Of a stretch of 64,000 nucleotides of DNA, positions 1-9,329 are shown one piece after another. The stretch covers positions 47,336 to 111,335 of the forward strand of contig NZ_CACSJA010000017.1 of NCBI RefSeq assembly GCF_902706035.1, written 5' to 3'. The notes below the pieces were generated by a model. It searched no databases, was not told the DNA's origin, and saw nothing but the letters and a program-made list of their open reading frames with translations. The position numbers and the translations under genes are program-made. This DNA comes from Pantoea sp. 18069. Its GTDB lineage: Bacteria > Pseudomonadota > Gammaproteobacteria > Burkholderiales > Burkholderiaceae_C. Every line of letters begins with the position of its first letter. Positions within the stretch are counted from its first letter, which is position 1.

Positions 1-345
1 GCGCTCGTTGGTGTCGCCGGCGTCTATGCGCGCGTCGCTCCACTGGCGGTTGAGGTCTTCATCGGTGAAGCGCGAGGCATCGTGGGCGTTCGCATCGAAA
101 CGATCGAACGCCTCGAGGTTGGCGAACACCAGCGTCAGCGTGCCCTGCAGCGGGCGCAGGCCGGCTTCGAGCAGGCCCTTGAGCGCCCAGGCGCCGCACA
201 GCTCGTTGCCGTGGACCAGCGCGGAGATCATCACCTGACGGCCCGGCAGGCCCGAGTCGAAATGCCAGACGCCTTCGGTGCCGGTGTTGCCCGCGCGCCA
301 GGCGCTGATGTCGGGCGCCGGCAGTTCAAAGTGCAGTGCGCTCAT
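1..345 (-). CDS. AstE/AspA-family (succinylglutamate desuccinylase/aspartoacylase) hydrolase, partial
   Basis: The window edge cuts this gene; only the first 115 codons are visible, read on the minus strand from an ATG at 345. The fragment has the zinc-site motif HGNE (in ALVHGNELCGAW, about residues 43-54) and, further on, DLNR (in EDLNRQW). Both are hallmarks of the zinc-dependent AstE/aspartoacylase branch of the M14 fold, which cleaves N-acyl amino acids such as N-succinylglutamate or N-acetylaspartate. The start lies 3 bases after the stop of the Bug receptor gene, so the two are probably translated from one message, and the substrate of this enzyme may be the ligand of that receptor. 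The true substrate cannot be told from the sequence. The C-terminal half, with the rest of the active site, is outside the window. Confidence 0.8.
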   Translation of the reverse strand, partial: MSALHFELPAPDISAWRAGNTGTEGVWHFDSGLPGRQVMISALVHGNELCGAWALKGLLEAGLRPLQGTLTLVFANLEAFDRFDANAHDASRFTDEDLNRQWSDARIDAGDTNER

Positions 346-348
346 CGC

Positions 349-1326
349 TCACTCTTCGATCTTGGCGAACTCGACAATCTTGGCGTACTTGGCGATTTCG
401 GCGTCGATGAACTTGGCGGGGTCGACCTTCTGGTCCATGACCGTCGAGCCCGTCGCGGCGAGCTTCTTGCGGAATTCGGCCGACGCCAGCGTGTCGCTCA
501 AGGCCTTCTTGAGCTTGTCCTGGATGGGCTTGGGCAGGTTGGCCGGGGCCATCATCGCGAACCAGGAACCGAGGTCCACGTTCTTGAATGCCGGGTTTTC
601 GGACAGGGCCGGGATGTCGGGCGTGATGGCCGAACGCTTGGCTTCGGTCGTGCCCAGGGCGATCACCTTGCCCGACTGGATGTGGGGCAGGCCGCTGGAC
701 AGAACGAACACACCGTATTCGATGTTGTTGCCGACCAGGTCGGTGGTCAGGGGCGCCACACCGCGGTAGGGGATGTGGGTCATCTTCAGGTTGCCCTGTT
801 CCTGGACCGTTTCACCGGCGAGGTGCAGTGCCGTGCCCACGCCCGAGCTGCCGTAGCTGAACTTGCCGGGGTTCTTCGCGACGGAGGCGATGAATTCGGC
901 GGTGTTCTTGACACCGGCCTTTTGCGAAGCGACCAGCACCATGGGCTGCGAAGCCACCAGGCCAATGGGGGTGAAGTCCTGGATGGTGTACTTCACGCTC
1001 TTGTTGATCAGGCGGGCAATGGCCAGTTCGTTGTTCGCGCCGACCATGATGGTGTAGCCATCAGGTGCAGCCTTGGCGACTTTCTGCGCGCCGATCGCGC
1101 CACCGGCGCCACCCAGGTTCTCGATCACCACGGGCTGGCCCAGGCGTGTGGAGAGTTCGGTGCCGACCATGCGGCCGATCAGATCGGTGCTGCCGCCCGG
1201 CGGATAGCCGATGACCATGGTGATGGGCTTGCTGGGGTACGAAGCGTCGGCGAAAGCGGAACCAGCGGCCAGAAGGGCGATACCGCAGGCCAGGGCAGTG
1301 CGGCGCAGGATAGAACGATTTTGCAT
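349..1326 (-). CDS. Bug/TctC-family periplasmic solute-binding protein
   Basis: The 325-residue product is a periplasmic receptor of the Bug (tripartite tricarboxylate receptor, TctC) family. I chose the ATG at 1326 because it follows an AAGGA ribosome binding site and opens a clear signal peptide (MQNRSILRRTALACGIALL, cleavage after SAFA). An in-frame extension to 1389 would bury that signal. Family motifs are visible: YPSKPITMVIGYPPGGSTD near the mature N-terminus, then QPVVIENLGGAGG, and IPYRG in the middle. Bug proteins usually bind a carboxylated small molecule and often work without a linked TctAB membrane pair; none is seen here. The downstream AstE-like hydrolase and upstream LysR gene suggest an N-acyl amino acid or related acid as ligand, which is inference. 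Confidence 0.9.
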   Translation of the reverse strand: MQNRSILRRTALACGIALLAAGSAFADASYPSKPITMVIGYPPGGSTDLIGRMVGTELSTRLGQPVVIENLGGAGGAIGAQKVAKAAPDGYTIMVGANNELAIARLINKSVKYTIQDFTPIGLVASQPMVLVASQKAGVKNTAEFIASVAKNPGKFSYGSSGVGTALHLAGETVQEQGNLKMTHIPYRGVAPLTTDLVGNNIEYGVFVLSSGLPHIQSGKVIALGTTEAKRSAITPDIPALSENPAFKNVDLGSWFAMMAPANLPKPIQDKLKKALSDTLASAEFRKKLAATGSTVMDQKVDPAKFIDAEIAKYAKIVEFAKIEE

Positions 1327-1380
1327 GGGGTGATTCCTTATTTGGATAACCTCGATTGTCAAAAGACCCAGTGCCCGATT

Positions 1381-1399
1381 TGGTGCCATAACGGCACCA
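1381..1399. promoter_or_regulatory. Candidate LysR operator (perfect dyad, T-N11-A)
   Basis: The spacer between the LysR and Bug genes holds a perfect inverted repeat: TGGTGCC, five bases (ATAAC), GGCACCA. It contains a T and an A separated by 11 bases within the dyad, the classic LysR-type recognition form. It lies about 55 bases upstream of the Bug start codon. Further GTGC/GGCAC half-sites follow at about 1401-1418. Binding by the adjacent LysR protein is inferred. Confidence 0.5.
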
Positions 1400-1469
1400 T
1401 GCCGTGCTGTTGTGGCACGAAAAAAGTCTGCCCGCTTGTGTTGTCTTCAAGCCGTAACACAGGCATGTC

Positions 1470-1530
1470 CCATTTCAGGGGCACCGAGGAAGGGCCGCCC
1501 ATGCAGGGGCCCGCCCGCTCGGGGGGCTTA
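1470..1530 (-). repeat. Intergenic repeat family B, inverted diverged copy
   Basis: Read on the minus strand, this segment begins at the TAA stop of the LysR gene (1528-1530) and continues with a run of C, GAGCGGG and then GGGCGGCCCTTCCTCGGTGC. It matches the order of landmarks in the longer copies at 26900-27023 and 54554-54676, although it is shorter and diverged. As with other copies, it sits at the very 3' end of a gene. Confidence 0.5.
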
Positions 1531-2421
1531 TCGCTCAGTGACGCGGCGCCAGAATTCCTCGGCGGCGGGCGTCAGGCGCCGCTTGGGCCGGTACATGCGC
1601 ACGTCGAAGCGCACTTCCATGTTGCGGCTTCCGGCCAGCGCCAGCCGCCTGGCCTTGCAATCCGCGTGCGCCATGGACCAGGGCAGCCAGGCCACGCCCA
1701 GGCCCTTGTGCACGTATTCGTACTGCGCATCGGCCGAATCGCATTCGAGAATGCGGTGCAGCCGCGGCGCATCGGGGTTCTGCGACAGATGGTCTTCGAC
1801 CAGGCGGCCCAGCGCCATGCGGTGGGGATAGGCCAGATAGGGCACGCTGCCGGGCGCGGCAAAGCTGTGCAGCGCCTGGCCCGCGGCGTTGGCGCGCGAC
1901 ACCGGCACCAGCCGGTCGCTGGCGATATGCACATGGCTGAACTGGCGTGCATCGAGCCGCACGGCGATGGCCGGGTGGTGGTAGATCAGCGAGAAATGGA
2001 TTTCGTCCTGCTCCAGCATGGCCACGGTTTCATGCAGCGTGCGCGTGAACACCGTCAGCGGGCTGGTCTGCAGCAGCGGGCCCAGGCGCAGCAGCCAGTC
2101 GGCGACGATGGTGCGCGCCAGCGTGCGGCCCGTGGCCAGCGTGATGGTCTGCGCCTGCAGGCCCGCAATGGCCTGCAGTTCCTCGTGCGACTGCGCGAGC
2201 GTGCGCGTCATCAGCCCGCAGGTCTCGAGAAAGGCTTCGCCCGCGGGCGTGAGGCGCACGGGGCTGCTGCCCGGCGTGACCAGCGGCGTGCCCGTCCAGG
2301 CTTCGAGCGCGCGTATGCGCCGCCCGAACGCCGGGTGGGTCACATGGCGCAGTTCGGCCGCGCGCGTGAAGCTGCGCTCCTGGGCCAGCATGATGAAGTC
2401 TTCCAGCCACTTGATCTGCAT
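1528..2421 (-). CDS. LysR-family transcriptional regulator
   Basis: The 297-residue product has an N-terminal winged helix-turn-helix (MQIKWLEDFIMLAQERSFTR, then LRHVTHPAFGRRIRALEAW and RLTPAGEAFLE, about residues 1-66) and a C-terminal periplasmic-binding-like effector domain. Length and layout are normal for LysR regulators. The start lies only 14 bases after the stop of pyrF, so it may be read from the pyrF message. Downstream lie a Bug receptor and an AstE-like hydrolase, preceded by a T-N11-A dyad, so this regulator most likely controls that pair. The inducer is unknown. No strong ribosome binding site is seen before the ATG. Confidence 0.88.
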   Translation of the reverse strand: MQIKWLEDFIMLAQERSFTRAAELRHVTHPAFGRRIRALEAWTGTPLVTPGSSPVRLTPAGEAFLETCGLMTRTLAQSHEELQAIAGLQAQTITLATGRTLARTIVADWLLRLGPLLQTSPLTVFTRTLHETVAMLEQDEIHFSLIYHHPAIAVRLDARQFSHVHIASDRLVPVSRANAAGQALHSFAAPGSVPYLAYPHRMALGRLVEDHLSQNPDAPRLHRILECDSADAQYEYVHKGLGVAWLPWSMAHADCKARRLALAGSRNMEVRFDVRMYRPKRRLTPAAEEFWRRVTER

Positions 2422-2435
2422 GGCCGGGCCCCCGG

Positions 2436-3272
2436 TCAGCCGCGCGCTTCGCGAGCGGCTTGCTGCAGGGTTTCGCGCGTGGCTTGCGCCTGGGCGCGCG
2501 CGGCCTGGGCGAAATCGGTGCCCGACGACGCGTACAGGATGGCGCGCGACGAGTTGACGATGATGCTGCCGTGTTCGCGCAGCCCGGCCTTGACCGTGGC
2601 CACGGCGTCGCCGCCCTGGGCGCCGACACCGGGGATCAGCAGCGGCAGCGTCGGGGCAATCTCGCGCACGCGCTCGATTTCATGCGGGCGCGTCGCGCCG
2701 ACCACCAGGCCCAGCTGGCCGTTGAGGTTCCAGGGGCCTTGCGCGAGCGCGGCCACATGTTCGAACACCTTGGGGTTGCCCGGCACATCGGCCAGCGTGC
2801 GCGCCTGCAGGTCGTCGCCACCGGGGTTGGAGGTGCGGCACAGCAGGAACGCGCCCTTGCCTTCGTACTTCAGATAGGGCGCGACCGAGTCGAAGCCCAT
2901 GAACGGCGACAGGGTCACGGCATCGGCGCCGTAGCGCTCGAACGCCTCCTTGGCGTACTGCTCGGCCGTGGAGCCGATGTCGCCGCGCTTGGCGTCGAGA
3001 ATCACCGGCACATGGGGCGCGACGGCGCGCATGTGGGCCATCAGCCGCTCGAGCTGGTCTTCCGCGCGGTGGGCCGCGAAATAGGCGATCTGCGGCTTGA
3101 ACGAGTTCACCAGATCGGCGGTGGCATCGACGATGGCGGCGCAGAAGTCAAAGATCTTCGAGGCATCGCCCTGCATCGCGGCAGGAAAGCGGTTGGGCTC
3201 GGGATCGAGCCCCACACACAGCATGGATTGGTTTTGCGAGCCGGCGTTGCGCAGCATGTCGAGGAAAGTCAT
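2436..3272 (-). CDS. pyrF: Orotidine 5'-phosphate decarboxylase (type 2 subfamily)
   Basis: The 278-residue enzyme decarboxylates orotidine monophosphate to UMP, the last step of pyrimidine synthesis, in the cytoplasm. The catalytic signature [20 protein letters not shown] is present at about residues 92-111, with the lysine and aspartates of the active site. [12 protein letters not shown] near the N-terminus and [11 protein letters not shown] near the C-terminus fit the longer type 2 PyrF found in betaproteobacteria, actinobacteria and mycobacteria, rather than the roughly 240-residue enterobacterial form. It follows pgk on the same strand, but a terminator lies between them, so pyrF probably uses its own promoter in the 74-base gap or read-through. 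Confidence 0.95.
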   Translation of the reverse strand: MTFLDMLRNAGSQNQSMLCVGLDPEPNRFPAAMQGDASKIFDFCAAIVDATADLVNSFKPQIAYFAAHRAEDQLERLMAHMRAVAPHVPVILDAKRGDIGSTAEQYAKEAFERYGADAVTLSPFMGFDSVAPYLKYEGKGAFLLCRTSNPGGDDLQARTLADVPGNPKVFEHVAALAQGPWNLNGQLGLVVGATRPHEIERVREIAPTLPLLIPGVGAQGGDAVATVKAGLREHGSIIVNSSRAILYASSGTDFAQAARAQAQATRETLQQAAREARG

Positions 3273-3302
3273 GGGGCGCGATTTTAAGGCACGGCAAGCA
3301 AA

Positions 3303-3324
3303 AAGCCCCGGCGGACCGGGGCTT
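3303..3324 (-). terminator. Intrinsic terminator of pgk
   Basis: On the minus strand the stem AAGCCCCG/CGGGGCTT with a six-base loop is followed directly by a T run. It lies 22 bases past the pgk stop codon and upstream of pyrF. Confidence 0.85.
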
Positions 3325-3346
3325 AGGGCAGGGCGTTACATGGCAA

Positions 3347-4540
3347 TCAGCCGTTGGCGCGTTTCTCGAGGATTTCAAATGCAGGAAGCGTTTTGCCTTC
3401 AAGCACTTCGAGGAACGCGCCGCCGCCGGTCGAGATATAGCCGACCCGGTCTTCGATGCCGTACTTGGCAATCGCCGCGAGGGTGTCGCCACCACCGGCA
3501 ATGCTGAACGCCGACGACTCGGCGATGGCCTGGGCAATGGTGCGCGTGCCGTTTTCAAAGGCCGCGAACTCGAACACGCCCACGGGGCCGTTCCAGACAA
3601 TGGTGCCCGCGGCCTTGAGCTGCGCGGCCAGGCGGGCGGCGGTCTCGGGGCCGATGTCGAGGATCAGGTCGTCATCGGCGACATCGGTCGCGGCCTTGAT
3701 GGTCGCGGGCGCATCGGCGGCAAACGTCTTGGCGACGACCACGTCGGTGGGAATCGGCACCTGCGCGCCGCGCGCGGCCATGGCATCGATCACCGCCTTG
3801 GCTTTGTCGACGAGGTCGGGCTCGGCCAGCGACTTGCCGATCTTCAGGCCCGCGGCCAGCATGAACGTGTTGGCGATGCCGCCGCCGACGATCAGCTGGT
3901 CGACCTTGTGCGCCAGCGCTTCGAGGATGGTCAGCTTGGTCGAGACCTTGGAGCCGGCGACGATGGCCACCAGCGGCTGGGCGGGCGCGGCCAGCGCCTT
4001 TTGCAGCGCGTCGATCTCGGCCGACAGCAGCGGGCCGGCGCAGGCCACGGGCGCGAACTGGGCGATGCCGTAGGTCGTGCCTTCGGCGCGGTGGGCCGTG
4101 CCGAACGCATCGTTGACGAAGATATCGCACAGCGCGGCGAGCTTTCTGGCCAGCGCTTCCTGGTTCTTCTTCTCGCCGACGTTGACGCGGCAGTTTTCCA
4201 GCAGCACGACCTGGCCGGGCTGGACCTGCACGCCGTCGACCCAGTCCGCGACCAGCGGCACCTCACGGCCCAGCAGCTCAGCCAGGCGCCTGGCCACGGG
4301 AGCGAGCGAGTCGGCGGGCTGGAACTGGCCTTCGGTCGGACGGCCCAGGTGGCTGGTGACCATCACCGCCGCACCGGCCTTGAGCGCCATTTCAATGCAT
4401 GGCACCGAAGCGCGCACGCGCGTGTCTTCGGTGATCTCACCGGTGTCGCTCAGCGGAACGTTCAGGTCGGCACGGATGAAAACGCGTTGGCCCTGGGCTT
4501 TGCCCTGGGCACACAGATCGGAGAAGCGAAGAATGTTCAT
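3347..4540 (-). CDS. pgk: Phosphoglycerate kinase
   Basis: The 397-residue enzyme transfers phosphate between 1,3-bisphosphoglycerate and ADP in glycolysis and the reverse in gluconeogenesis. Substrate-binding motifs are visible in the N-terminal half: [11 protein letters not shown] (about residues 20-30), [10 protein letters not shown] (about 61-70) and [15 protein letters not shown]. The nucleotide-binding half carries GGGDTLAAI (from residue 349) and the TGGGAFLE motif near the C-terminus. Length matches the bacterial family. Upstream is a 183-base gap with a -10-like TACAAT and a family A repeat; downstream is a strong terminator, so it is probably monocistronic. Confidence 0.97.
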   Translation of the reverse strand: MNILRFSDLCAQGKAQGQRVFIRADLNVPLSDTGEITEDTRVRASVPCIEMALKAGAAVMVTSHLGRPTEGQFQPADSLAPVARRLAELLGREVPLVADWVDGVQVQPGQVVLLENCRVNVGEKKNQEALARKLAALCDIFVNDAFGTAHRAEGTTYGIAQFAPVACAGPLLSAEIDALQKALAAPAQPLVAIVAGSKVSTKLTILEALAHKVDQLIVGGGIANTFMLAAGLKIGKSLAEPDLVDKAKAVIDAMAARGAQVPIPTDVVVAKTFAADAPATIKAATDVADDDLILDIGPETAARLAAQLKAAGTIVWNGPVGVFEFAAFENGTRTIAQAIAESSAFSIAGGGDTLAAIAKYGIEDRVGYISTGGGAFLEVLEGKTLPAFEILEKRANG

Positions 4541-4598
4541 GGCAGCGGATCAGCCTCGCCAGGAGGCAGTGGTGGCGGTGGATTAAAAGAGCGCCGCT

Positions 4599-4604
4599 AT
4601 TGTA
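4599..4604 (-). promoter_or_regulatory. Possible -10 box of pgk
   Basis: On the minus strand, TACAAT lies about 60 bases upstream of the pgk start codon. No good -35 hexamer was found at the expected distance, so this is only a candidate. Confidence 0.3.
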
Positions 4605-4670
4605 GGGTGCACTGGTGAAAGAGGCATGAATGCCATGTCCGGAAAACGCTGTCTTCCAGTGCTTCCACTC

Positions 4671-4707
4671 CGTTCGCCCTGAGCCCGTCGAAGGGCGTTT
4701 CAGGGCG
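4671..4707 (+). repeat. Intergenic palindromic repeat family A
   Basis: The core reads GTTCGCCCTGAGCCCGTCGA then AGGGCG, with CGCCCT and AGGGCG forming an imperfect stem, followed by TTTCAGGGCG. Closely related cores occur at 10530, 40247 and 47862. It lies between azlD and pgk, outside any gene. The role is unknown; it resembles REP-type elements of this bacterial group. Confidence 0.7.
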
Positions 4708-4723
4708 CAGCGTGCGATCCGTA

Positions 4724-5059
4724 CTACCAACCCCACCCAATATGCAACGGCAAGTAAACCGCCATGCCCACGACAATGGTCCCCAGAATCCCGCGCCGCC
4801 AGTAATAGTAGACGCTGGCGCAGGCCACGGCCGGCAGCCGGGCGTCAAGCAGGGTCTGGATCAGCGCGCCCTGGGTGATGACCAGCTCGGGCGCTATCAC
4901 CGCCGCGAGCGCGGCCAGCGGCGCGTACTTGAGTCCGCGCTTGAGCCAGTGCGGCATGGGCACTTCGCGCGCGGGGACCATGAAGAACGCGCGCGTCAGC
5001 AGGGTGATCGCGCCCAGGCCCAGGCAGTTCAAGGCAAAAAGCCACCAGGAGTCCATCAT
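4724..5059 (-). CDS. azlD: AzlD-family branched-chain amino acid export subunit
   Basis: The 111-residue product is a small integral membrane protein with about four hydrophobic segments, such as LFALNCLGLGAITLLTRAFF near the N-terminus and GTIVVGMAVYLPLHIGWGW at the end. This fits AzlD, the small partner of AzlC in efflux of branched-chain amino acids or their analogues. Its ATG overlaps the azlC stop codon (ATGA at 5056-5059), the usual sign of coupled translation. A second ATG follows at once, so the product may be one residue shorter. The actual substrate cannot be read from the sequence. Confidence 0.88.
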   Translation of the reverse strand: MMDSWWLFALNCLGLGAITLLTRAFFMVPAREVPMPHWLKRGLKYAPLAALAAVIAPELVITQGALIQTLLDARLPAVACASVYYYWRRGILGTIVVGMAVYLPLHIGWGW

Positions 5060-5901
5060 GGCCGTTTTTCCTCATCGAGCGGCAGCACCGGGTGGCGTTC
5101 GCCGCGCTCGGGGTCGGGCGCGCGCAGCGCGGCGGGGCCGGCGCGCCACTCGCGCAGCCGGCGTTCGGTGTTTTCCATCATCAGGCCCACGGCCACCGCG
5201 GCGGCGATCGCGGCCAGGATGTTGAGCTTGAGCGGCAGCGCGAACGCGGCGACCGCCACGGCCGCGGCCACGCCGGTCGCGGCCCAGGTGGTGCGGTCGG
5301 TGAGCATCGAATACAGCACGCCCAGCAGCGCCAGCACGCCCGCGAATCCCAGGCCCCAGGACAGAGGCACCTGGTCGGCGAGAAAGATGCCGGCGACCGA
5401 GAAGCCTTGCCAGACCATCCAGTTGGTCGCCGCCGCGCCCCAGAAGTAGGGCAGCTGTTCGGGGCTGCGCTGGCCCTCGGGGTAGCGCTTGAGAAACGCG
5501 ACAAAGATGACGTCGCCGCTGAAATAGCTCAGGGCCAGCCGGTGGCGGCGCGCAAGGTGGGCGAAGTACGCACGCCACATGCTGCTCAGGATCACGAAGC
5601 GCAGGTTCACGCAGATCGCGGTGAACCACACCACCCACAGCGGCGCGCCGGCGATCATCAGCGGCAGCACGGCCAGCTGGGCGCTGCCCGCATAGACCAC
5701 GAACGACATGAACAAGGCCATGGACACGGTCATGCCGCTCTTGACCATGGCCACGCCCGTGACCAGCGCCCAGGCGGCAATGCCCAGCGAGACGCCGCTC
5801 ATGTCCTGCATGCCCTGGCGAAAGCCCGGCTCGCGTGCAATGCCCAGCGCGCGGCGCGCCACGACGCGCAGTTCGGAGCCGGGCTCGGGAACCGGGCTCA
5901 T
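5056..5901 (-). CDS. azlC: AzlC-family branched-chain amino acid permease
   Basis: The 281-residue product has a cytoplasmic N-terminus (about 30 residues) and a hydrophobic core typical of AzlC. Visible family features are the [19 protein letters not shown] opening, [18 protein letters not shown] (about residues 65-82) and [17 protein letters not shown]. AzlC pairs with AzlD to form an exporter of branched-chain amino acids. The start codon overlaps the fmt stop (ATGA at 5898-5901) and the stop overlaps the azlD start, so fmt, azlC and azlD form one tightly packed unit. The link to translation genes is probably only transcriptional. Confidence 0.9.
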   Translation of the reverse strand: MSPVPEPGSELRVVARRALGIAREPGFRQGMQDMSGVSLGIAAWALVTGVAMVKSGMTVSMALFMSFVVYAGSAQLAVLPLMIAGAPLWVVWFTAICVNLRFVILSSMWRAYFAHLARRHRLALSYFSGDVIFVAFLKRYPEGQRSPEQLPYFWGAAATNWMVWQGFSVAGIFLADQVPLSWGLGFAGVLALLGVLYSMLTDRTTWAATGVAAAVAVAAFALPLKLNILAAIAAAVAVGLMMENTERRLREWRAGPAALRAPDPERGERHPVLPLDEEKRP

Positions 5902-6860
5902 GGCGTGGCGTCGAGCTGCACGCCCACGGGTAGCGCAAAGCCGTGCAGGAAGTCGCCTGCGGGCAGGCGCTTGCCGCCCGCGCGCTGCAGCTGGGTGAAG
6001 CGCATCGCGCCCTCACCGCAGGCCACGACCACGCCCGCGGCATCGGCGGCGAGCACCGTGCCGGGCGCGGCCACGGCGCTGCGCGCCTCGGGCCGGCCTT
6101 CCCAGAACTTGATGGTTTCGCCCTGCCACAGGCCCGCGGCGCCGGGAAACGGCGTGAACGCGCGCACGCGCCGGTCTATGGCCGCAGACGGCAGCTGCCA
6201 GTCTATCCAGCTTTCGGCTTTTTCGATCTTGTGCGCGTAGGTCACGCCTTCGGCGGGCTGGGGCGTGCGCGGCAGGCCGCCGCAGGCGCTCATTTCGAGC
6301 GCTTCGACGATCAGCCGGCCGCCCAGCAGGGCCAACTGGTCGTGCAGGCTGGCCGTGGTGTCGGTCGGGCCTATGGGCAGGCGCTCGATCAGGCACATGT
6401 CGCCGGTGTCCAGCCCGGCGTCCATCTGCATGATGGTGACGCCGGTTTCGGCATCGCCGGCTTCGATCGCGCGGTGGATGGGCGCGGCGCCGCGCCAGCG
6501 CGGCAGCAGGCTGGCGTGGATGTTGAGGCAGCCTTGGGCCGGCGTGTCCAGCACCCACTGGGGCAGGATCAGGCCATAGGCGGCCACGACCATCACATCG
6601 GCCTGGGCGGCCTCGATGGCCGCGCGCGCCTGGGCGGCCTCCTCGGGGTATTTGCCGTCGAGTCGCAGGCTGCGCGGCTGGCTCACGGGAATGCCGTGCG
6701 CCAGCGCGCACTGCTTGACGGGCGAAGCCTGCAGCTTCATGCCACGGCCCGCGGGCCGGTCGGGCTGGGTCAGCACCAGGGGCACGCGAAAACCCGCGTC
6801 GAGCAGACGCTGCAAGGCCACGCTGGCGAATTCCGGCGTACCGGCAAAGATGACGTTCAT
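5898..6860 (-). CDS. fmt: Methionyl-tRNA formyltransferase
   Basis: The 320-residue enzyme formylates the initiator methionyl-tRNA using 10-formyltetrahydrofolate. The N-terminal catalytic domain shows [10 protein letters not shown] at the start, the active-site segment [20 protein letters not shown] (residues 111-130, with Asn113 and His115) and the downstream aspartate in MDAGLDTGD (Asp151). The C-terminal domain that grips tRNA follows. Length is normal. It lies in the usual order def, lipoprotein, fmt, and overlaps azlC by four bases. Removal of the formyl group by Def, encoded just upstream, completes the cycle. Confidence 0.97.
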   Translation of the reverse strand: MNVIFAGTPEFASVALQRLLDAGFRVPLVLTQPDRPAGRGMKLQASPVKQCALAHGIPVSQPRSLRLDGKYPEEAAQARAAIEAAQADVMVVAAYGLILPQWVLDTPAQGCLNIHASLLPRWRGAAPIHRAIEAGDAETGVTIMQMDAGLDTGDMCLIERLPIGPTDTTASLHDQLALLGGRLIVEALEMSACGGLPRTPQPAEGVTYAHKIEKAESWIDWQLPSAAIDRRVRAFTPFPGAAGLWQGETIKFWEGRPEARSAVAAPGTVLAADAAGVVVACGEGAMRFTQLQRAGGKRLPAGDFLHGFALPVGVQLDATP

Positions 6861-6890
6861 GCAATCACTGGGGGGAAGGGTGCGGCCCTC

Positions 6891-7400
6891 TTAATCGAAG
6901 GGGTCGCGGTCGTTGAATACTTCGTCGGTGAACATCACGCGGCGCACCACGTCCGAGGGGTCGATGTGTACATGGGCCTGGCGTGCAGCCCCATTGTCCA
7001 GCAAACGGTAGGTCCAGATGTCGCCTTTGAAGCTGGCTACATGCTCGACCAGCGCTGGCGGGCCGAATTGCTGCAACACGCTGGCGCGCGTGTCGATGCC
7101 GACGCGCAGCGCAAAGAACTGTTCCATGGTCAGCACCTGCTGCACGCGCGTGAGGCGCTGGCGGGCGTCGAAGTCGAGGTGGTAGACCTGCTGGCCCGCA
7201 GGCTGGCGGCTGTAGAGCAGGCGTTCGCCGCCATCGGGCAGCGCGTGCGTGAGCGTGGGCCGGCCCATGTCTTCGAGCACTTCGGCGCGTGGGCTGCCGA
7301 TCTTTTGCCATTCGGGTACCGCGCACCCGGCGAGCCAGAGGCTGGCCGCCCCCCAGACTACCCAGCGCGCCCCTCGGAACAGCACTGGGCGGGCAATCAT
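6891..7400 (-). CDS. Putative outer-membrane lipoprotein with SmpA/OmlA (BamE)-like repeats
   Basis: The 169-residue product begins with a short basic region, a hydrophobic stretch and a lipobox (WLAGC, Cys26), so it is probably lipid-anchored. Two similar segments follow: [17 protein letters not shown] (about residues 34-50) and [19 protein letters not shown] (about 100-118). Each resembles the G-x-T/S-R-x-x-V-x-x-x-x-G-x-P pattern of the SmpA/OmlA fold, as in BamE. The function is not known. The ATG overlaps the def stop codon (ATGA at 7397-7400) and fmt follows after 30 bases, so the gene belongs to the def-fmt operon. Confidence 0.7.
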   Translation of the reverse strand: MIARPVLFRGARWVVWGAASLWLAGCAVPEWQKIGSPRAEVLEDMGRPTLTHALPDGGERLLYSRQPAGQQVYHLDFDARQRLTRVQQVLTMEQFFALRVGIDTRASVLQQFGPPALVEHVASFKGDIWTYRLLDNGAARQAHVHIDPSDVVRRVMFTDEVFNDRDPFD

Positions 7401-7906
7401 TGCCGGTCCAGTTTTTGCTGCTTGAGCAGCTTGGTCTTGATGCGGTTGCGCTTGAGCGGCGAAAGGTATTCGACGAACACCTTGCCCATCAAATGGTCCA
7501 TCTCGTGCTGGATGCAGATGGCCAGCATGCCTTCGGCGTCGATCTCGCGCGACTGGCCTTTTTCATCAAGCGCGCGCACCTTGACGGCTGTCGAGCGTTC
7601 GACGCCGTCATAGATGCCCGGCACCGACAGGCAGCCTTCGTCGCCGACCTGCTTGTCGTCGCTGGACCAGAGGATTTCGGGGTTGATCAGTGCCATCGGC
7701 TGGTCGCGTTCTTCCGACACATCGATCACCACCACCCGCTCGTGCACGTCGATCTGCGTCGCCGCCAGGCCTATGCCCTGGGCGTCGTACATGGTCGCGA
7801 GCATGTCGGCAACCAGTGTCTGGATGCGTTCATCCACCACGGTGACCGGCTGGGCCACCTTGTGCAGGCGTGGATCGGGGTAGCAGAGGATGGGAAGAAT
7901 TGCCAT
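7397..7906 (-). CDS. def: Peptide deformylase
   Basis: The 169-residue iron-dependent enzyme removes the formyl group from new proteins. All three motifs are present: GIGLAATQ (residues 44-51), EGCLS (90-94, metal-binding Cys92) and HEMDH (134-138). I placed the start at 7906 because [14 protein letters not shown] is the standard N-terminus; a 22-codon extension upstream looks unnatural. The ribosome binding site is weak. The gene opens a minus-strand unit with the lipoprotein gene and fmt, and diverges from the LysM-dprA genes across a 201-base spacer that must hold both promoters. Confidence 0.96.
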   Translation of the reverse strand: MAILPILCYPDPRLHKVAQPVTVVDERIQTLVADMLATMYDAQGIGLAATQIDVHERVVVIDVSEERDQPMALINPEILWSSDDKQVGDEGCLSVPGIYDGVERSTAVKVRALDEKGQSREIDAEGMLAICIQHEMDHLMGKVFVEYLSPLKRNRIKTKLLKQQKLDRQ

Positions 7907-8107
7907 GGCAGCCAACAAAATGATGTCGCTATTTTCGCCACTTTTGCGCTTATTCGCTGGGCGCTGGTTCAATAATCATTGCCTGATCAAGGCCTTGCGT
8001 CGAGAATCTGTGAAGCTTTGTTACGTATTACTACGGCGCGGCCTGCAGGGCTGGCGCAGCCACAGCGACACGCCAGGCATGCGGCCTGACCAAAAAGAGG
8101 GATTGAG

Positions 8108-9304
8108 ATGACGGCATTTTCCAATGCGCGGGCCTGCGGCATCGGGGCCGTGCTGCTCGCCGCGCTGTCCACGGTGTACGCCCAGGGCGGCTATCCGGTG
8201 ACCGCCACGCAGCGCGCCACGGCCCAGCAGGTGGCGCAGCAGGGCGTGCCGCTGAGCGATCTGTCGCCTACCGCCCCCGACCAGTACACCGTGCGGCGTG
8301 GCGACACGCTCTGGGGCATTTCCGGCCTGTTCCTGCGCCAGCCCTGGCGCTGGCCCGAGCTCTGGGGCATGAACCTGAACTCGATCGCCAATCCCCACCT
8401 CATCTACCCCGGCCAGGTGCTGTATCTCGACAAGAGCAATGGCTTTGCGCGCCTGCGCATGGGCGCCGACGGGCAGGACATGCCCACGGTGCGCCTGTCG
8501 CCGCGCACGCGCAGCGAAAGCCTGGCCGACCTGGCCTTGCCTACGCTGCCCGCGCATCTGATCGAGCCTTTCCTGGTCCAGCCGCTGGTGGTCGATGCGC
8601 AGCTGCTCGCGCAGGCGCCGCGCATCGTTGCCACCACCGACGAGCGCGTGATCATGGCCAGCGCCGACCGGGCCTATGTGCGCGGCAGCAACGGCCTGGT
8701 GCCGCAGCCGGATTCGGCGCAGACTCGCGCCTGGCGCATCTTCCGTGACGCCGTCGCGCTCAAGGACCCGGACAATGGCGAGATCCTGGGCTACGAAGCC
8801 CAGTACCTGGGCCAGGCCGAGCTGATCGAGGGCGAGAGCCTGATCAGCGTACAGGACGCCAAGGGCAAGGTCAGCGAAACCCAGGTACCGGCGACCATAG
8901 ACATTGTCGAGGCCAAGGGCGAGATCCGTGCGGGCGACCGGCTGCTGCCCGCGCCCGGGCGCAGCTACTCGAACTATGTGCCGCATGCGGCGCCAGCCGA
9001 CGTGAAGGCGCGGGTGGTGTCGATCTATGGAGACTCCGCCGTCAAGTACGGCGCGCAGAACCAGGTGGTGGCGATCAACCGCGGCACGCGCGACGCGATG
9101 ACCGCGGGCCAGGTGCTGCAACTCGTGACCCAGGGCGATGTGATCGTGGACAAGACCGGCGGCAAGCGCGAGCGCGTGCAACTGCCGCGCGAGCACAACG
9201 GCCTGGCGATGGTGTTTCGCACGTTTGACCGCGTGTCGTATGCGCTGATCCTCGATGTGCGCCGTCCCGTGGTGGCCGGCGACCATCTGGTCGCGCCGCA
9301 CTGA
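8108..9304 (+). CDS. LysM-domain peptidoglycan-binding protein, exported
   Basis: The 398-residue product has a signal peptide (residues 1-25, ending VYA) and one LysM domain at about residues 59-108 (DQYTVRRGDTLWGISGLFL to PGQVLYL), which would bind peptidoglycan. The remaining 290 residues are a conserved C-terminal region I cannot name further. The start is supported by GAGGGATTGAG just upstream of the ATG. It lies 25 bases before dprA and divergent from def, an arrangement common in betaproteobacteria. A role in cell-envelope maintenance is likely; a link to DNA uptake is only suggested by the neighbour. Confidence 0.85.
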   Translation: MTAFSNARACGIGAVLLAALSTVYAQGGYPVTATQRATAQQVAQQGVPLSDLSPTAPDQYTVRRGDTLWGISGLFLRQPWRWPELWGMNLNSIANPHLIYPGQVLYLDKSNGFARLRMGADGQDMPTVRLSPRTRSESLADLALPTLPAHLIEPFLVQPLVVDAQLLAQAPRIVATTDERVIMASADRAYVRGSNGLVPQPDSAQTRAWRIFRDAVALKDPDNGEILGYEAQYLGQAELIEGESLISVQDAKGKVSETQVPATIDIVEAKGEIRAGDRLLPAPGRSYSNYVPHAAPADVKARVVSIYGDSAVKYGAQNQVVAINRGTRDAMTAGQVLQLVTQGDVIVDKTGGKRERVQLPREHNGLAMVFRTFDRVSYALILDVRRPVVAGDHLVAPH

Positions 9305-9329
9305 ACGGCAGCCCGCCGTGCAGACCCGC

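Noticed and set aside
82..2877. Very long plus-strand open frame opposite the Bug, LysR and pyrF genes
   Set aside because: It runs antisense to three genes with clear family motifs and has Arg/Gln/His-rich, low-meaning sequence typical of GC-biased shadow frames.
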